Part shown: positions 5,724 to 8,167 of the stretch, one piece after another
Numbering within the stretch: the first letter of the stretch is position 1
How the letters are laid out: every line of letters starts with the position of its first letter
From: Quisquiliibacterium sp.
GTDB lineage: Bacteria; Pseudomonadota; Gammaproteobacteria; Burkholderiales; Burkholderiaceae_E
Direction: 5' to 3'
Assembly (NCBI GenBank): GCA_030830765.1
Contig: JAURMJ010000073.1
Span: 1 to 8,167, forward strand
Length of the DNA stretch: 8,167 nucleotides
Notes under the pieces: generated by a model
Databases searched by the model: none
What the model was told of the DNA's origin: nothing
What the model saw: only the letters and a program-made list of their open reading frames with translations
Position numbers and translations under genes: made by a program

Positions 5724-7826
5724 ATGAAGCGCCGCCTGTTCGTCACCACTGCTCTGCCCTATGCCAATGGCTCATTTCACATTGGCCACATCATGGAATA
5801 CATCCAGGCCGATATCTGGGTGCGTTTTCAGCGCATGCGCGGGCACGAGGTGCATTTTGTCTGCGCCGACGACGCCCATGGTGCACCGATCATGCTCAAG
5901 GCGCAGTCCGAGGGCATCACGCCCGAGACACTGGTTGGGCGCATCGCGGCCGAGCGTCCACGCTATCTGAACGGATTCCACATCTCGTTCGACAACTGGC
6001 ATTCGACCCACTCGCCTGAAAACATCGAACTTTCTCAGGATGTCTACCGCAAGCTCAAAGCTGCAGACCTGATCTCACGCAAGACCATTGAGCAGTTCTT
6101 TGATCCGGTCAAGGGCATGTTCCTGCCTGATCGATACATCAAGGGCGAATGCCCGAAATGCAGTGCGAAGGACCAGTACGGCGACTCCTGCGAGGTCTGC
6201 GGTGCGGTCTATGCGCCGACCGAACTGCACAACCCCTATTCGACGCTGTCCGGGGCCACGCCCGAGATGCGCCAATCGGAGCATTTCTTCTTCCGCCTGT
6301 CCGACTCGCGCTGTGTCGAGTACCTGCGCCAGTGGACCCAGGATGGCAAGCTGCAGCCAGAGGTCGCCAACAAGGCGCGCGAATGGCTCGATGGCGAGCA
6401 GGGCCTTGGTGACTGGGACATCTCACGTGATGAACCCTACTTCGGCATTCCGATTCCGGATGAGCCAGGCAAATATTTCTATGTGTGGCTGGATGCTCCT
6501 GTTGGCTATCTGGCCAGTTTGAAGAATCATTTCGCCAAGGGGCAGGCGCTGGCCCAGACGGCACAGAGCTACGATGAGTTTATTGCCGATCCGCAGGTCG
6601 AGCAGTACCACTTCATTGGCAAGGACATCATCTACTTCCACACGCTGTTCTGGCCGGCCATGCTGAATTTCTCGGGACGCAAGGCTCCGGATAACGTCTT
6701 CGTGCATGGGTTTATCACCGTCAGCGGCGAGAAAATGAGCAAGTCCCGCGGCACGGGCATCTCCCCGATTCGCTACCTCGAAATCGGGATGAATCCGGAG
6801 TGGATGCGCTACTACATCGCAGCCAAGCTCAACGCCCGCGTCGAGGACGTCGACTTCAACCCTGACGATTTCGTCGCGCGGGTCAACAGCGATCTGGTTG
6901 GCAAGTATGTGAACATCGCAAGCCGCGCAGCAAGCTTTCTGGCGCGCTTCTTCGAAGGCCAACTCGCCGATGTGCGTCAACTGCCCGCCTGGTCGGGGTT
7001 CGAGACAGACAAGCATTCTGAGGAAATTGCCCGCTGCTGGGAGAACCGCGAGTTTGGTCGAGCGCTGCGGGTGGCGATGGAATACGCGGACCGCATCAAC
7101 CAGCATTTCGATGCCGAAAAGCCCTGGGAACTTGCCAAGGATCCGGGTCAGCGCGAACGCTTGCAGCAGGTCTGCTCGGCCTGCATCGCCGGCTTTCATG
7201 CCCTGACGATCTGGCTCAAGCCGGTGCTGCCAGCGCTGGCGGCGCAGGCCGAAACCTTCCTGGGCTGCGCAGCACTGTGCTGGGATGATCTCTCCAACCC
7301 GCCGGCGTCGATCGGCCGCTACGAGCATCTGATGACTCGTGTCGATCCGAAAATGCTCGATGCGCTGTTCGATATCCCAGCTGCAGCTGGTTCTGAAACG
7401 AAGGCAGTTGGTACGGACTCGACCAAGAGCAAGAAGAAATCCGCCGCGGCCACCGAAAAGCCTGCTGATGCGGCAGCGCAGTCATCGACGATCTCGATCG
7501 ACGACTTTGCCAAAGTCGATCTTCGGGTGGCTCGAATCGTAGCGGCGGAGGCTGTCGAGGGTTCGGACAAACTGCTGCGTCTGACGCTCGATTGCGGCGA
7601 AGCGCAGACACGCAATGTGTTTGCCGGCATCAAGGCGGCCTACGCGCCCGCAGCGCTGGTCGGGCGCCTGACCGTGATGGTCGCCAACCTTGCGCCGCGC
7701 AAGATGAAGTTCGGCCTGTCCGAGGGCATGGTGCTGGCCTCCTCGTTTGACGACCCCTCTCTTGGCGAAGGCATCTTCCTGCTGTCGCCGGATCAGGGCG
7801 CAGCCCCGGGGATGAAGGTCAAATGA
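5724..7826 (+). CDS. metG: Methionyl-tRNA synthetase (class I, with C-terminal tRNA-binding domain)
   Basis: A 700-aa cytoplasmic enzyme that charges tRNA-Met with methionine using ATP, needed for initiation and elongation. The Rossmann catalytic domain carries the HIGH signature at 19-22 (in [13 protein letters not shown]) and KMSKS at 337-341. The connective insertion has a four-cysteine zinc knuckle, CPKC (143-146) and CEVC (156-159). The anticodon-binding helical domain runs about 390-550. A Lys/Ala-rich low-complexity linker (about 555-590) leads to a C-terminal OB-fold tRNA-binding/dimerisation domain (about 593-700, beginning [14 protein letters not shown]), like that of E. coli MetG. 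Length and motifs are complete. The ATG has AGGA 4 nt upstream and GGAG 12 nt upstream. The stop overlaps the next ATG by 4 bp. Confidence 0.98.
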   Translation: MKRRLFVTTALPYANGSFHIGHIMEYIQADIWVRFQRMRGHEVHFVCADDAHGAPIMLKAQSEGITPETLVGRIAAERPRYLNGFHISFDNWHSTHSPENIELSQDVYRKLKAADLISRKTIEQFFDPVKGMFLPDRYIKGECPKCSAKDQYGDSCEVCGAVYAPTELHNPYSTLSGATPEMRQSEHFFFRLSDSRCVEYLRQWTQDGKLQPEVANKAREWLDGEQGLGDWDISRDEPYFGIPIPDEPGKYFYVWLDAPVGYLASLKNHFAKGQALAQTAQSYDEFIADPQVEQYHFIGKDIIYFHTLFWPAMLNFSGRKAPDNVFVHGFITVSGEKMSKSRGTGISPIRYLEIGMNPEWMRYYIAAKLNARVEDVDFNPDDFVARVNSDLVGKYVNIASRAASFLARFFEGQLADVRQLPAWSGFETDKHSEEIARCWENREFGRALRVAMEYADRINQHFDAEKPWELAKDPGQRERLQQVCSACIAGFHALTIWLKPVLPALAAQAETFLGCAALCWDDLSNPPASIGRYEHLMTRVDPKMLDALFDIPAAAGSETKAVGTDSTKSKKKSAAATEKPADAAAQSSTISIDDFAKVDLRVARIVAAEAVEGSDKLLRLTLDCGEAQTRNVFAGIKAAYAPAALVGRLTVMVANLAPRKMKFGLSEGMVLASSFDDPSLGEGIFLLSPDQGAAPGMKVK

Positions 7827-8167
7827 ACATCCAGCTCCGTGACGCCAAACCGGCCGATGCGGAGCTGATGCACCGGGTCTCGCTGCAGGCCTGGCGAGGT
7901 CGGGTTGCCGAGACTTCATCGCTTTACGATGAAACGGTTGACTACGTTACCGGCGTGCTGGATCGGGGCGGTGGTTTGCTGTTGTTCATCGAAGGGGAAC
8001 TGGCTGGCAGCGTGCGCTACTTCCCGCTGGATCACCAAGGCGATTGCTGGGAGGTCAAGCGGCTGGGGGTGATCGCGGCACATCGCAAGCGCGGATTCGG
8101 CGAACTGATGATGAAGGCCGTGCATGCGCGTGCACGCAGCGCCGGCATCGCCCGCATTCAACTCGGC
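7823..8167 (+). CDS. GNAT-family N-acetyltransferase (3' end beyond window)
   Basis: The frame opens with an ATG that overlaps the metG stop (ATGA) and stays open for all 115 codons to the window edge, so the gene is partial. The start [20 protein letters not shown] resembles the beta1-alpha1 opening of GNAT enzymes. Residues about 78-100 form motif A: a strand ending VKRLGV, then R-K-R-G-F-G (88-93), the Q/R-x-x-G-x-G/A acetyl-CoA pyrophosphate loop, then a helix. The acceptor substrate cannot be predicted. AAGGT lies 3 nt and GGGGA about 10 nt upstream of the ATG, both inside metG, so translation is probably coupled to metG. Members near housekeeping genes may acetylate small molecules or protein N-termini; none is indicated here. 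Confidence 0.88.
   Translation, partial: MNIQLRDAKPADAELMHRVSLQAWRGRVAETSSLYDETVDYVTGVLDRGGGLLLFIEGELAGSVRYFPLDHQGDCWEVKRLGVIAAHRKRGFGELMMKAVHARARSAGIARIQLG

Noticed and set aside
6423..7328. 301-codon leftward open frame inside metG
   Set aside because: It is fully within the conserved metG frame and shows no recognisable domain; a GC-rich shadow frame.
1..8167. Mobile elements, CRISPR arrays, toxin-antitoxin or phage-defence genes
   Set aside because: No transposase, terminal inverted repeats, spaced direct repeats or defence domains were found; base composition looks even across the window.

Overview
The window reads as a GC-rich proteobacterial chromosome segment, most likely a betaproteobacterium (Burkholderiales/Rhodocyclales type). 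This rests on the MetG sequence style (for example the region just after KMSKS), the divergent mrp/metG arrangement, and a one-component ModE-HTH/periplasmic-binding regulator of a kind common in that class. The assignment is inference; no rRNA or tRNA gene is present to anchor it.

Layout. The left edge holds the first 31 codons of a leftward gene that looks like a FecCD-type ABC permease. A non-coding control region of about 240 bp follows. Two rightward regulators then stand in tandem. The first is a 365-aa protein with a ModE-like winged helix fused to a periplasmic-binding-protein-like domain. The second is a 119-aa stand-alone ModE-like DNA-binding domain. They converge on a leftward molybdate importer operon read modA-modB-modC, with a 34-bp tail-to-tail overlap between the small regulator and modC. 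Immediately upstream of modA, with only 6 bp between, lies leftward mrp (apbC), an Fe-S cluster carrier ATPase. A 143-bp divergent intergenic region with a perfect 16-bp palindrome separates mrp from rightward metG (methionyl-tRNA synthetase). A GNAT acetyltransferase gene overlaps the end of metG by 4 bp and runs off the right edge.

How the genes fit together. ModA captures molybdate (or tungstate) in the periplasm, ModB is the membrane channel and ModC the ATPase. The two ModE-type proteins are the obvious candidates to control uptake or molybdoenzyme genes, but only the larger one has a possible ligand-sensing domain. Because modA has no intergenic space of its own, modABC may be transcribed from the mrp promoter, which would tie molybdate import to an Fe-S assembly factor. 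metG and the GNAT gene are a separate housekeeping unit.

I see no CRISPR array, insertion sequence, tRNA, rRNA or prophage feature. The window is mostly recognisable genes; the unusual parts are the arrangement (mrp-modABC, paired ModE-type regulators, convergent overlap) and the palindromes in the two intergenic regions.
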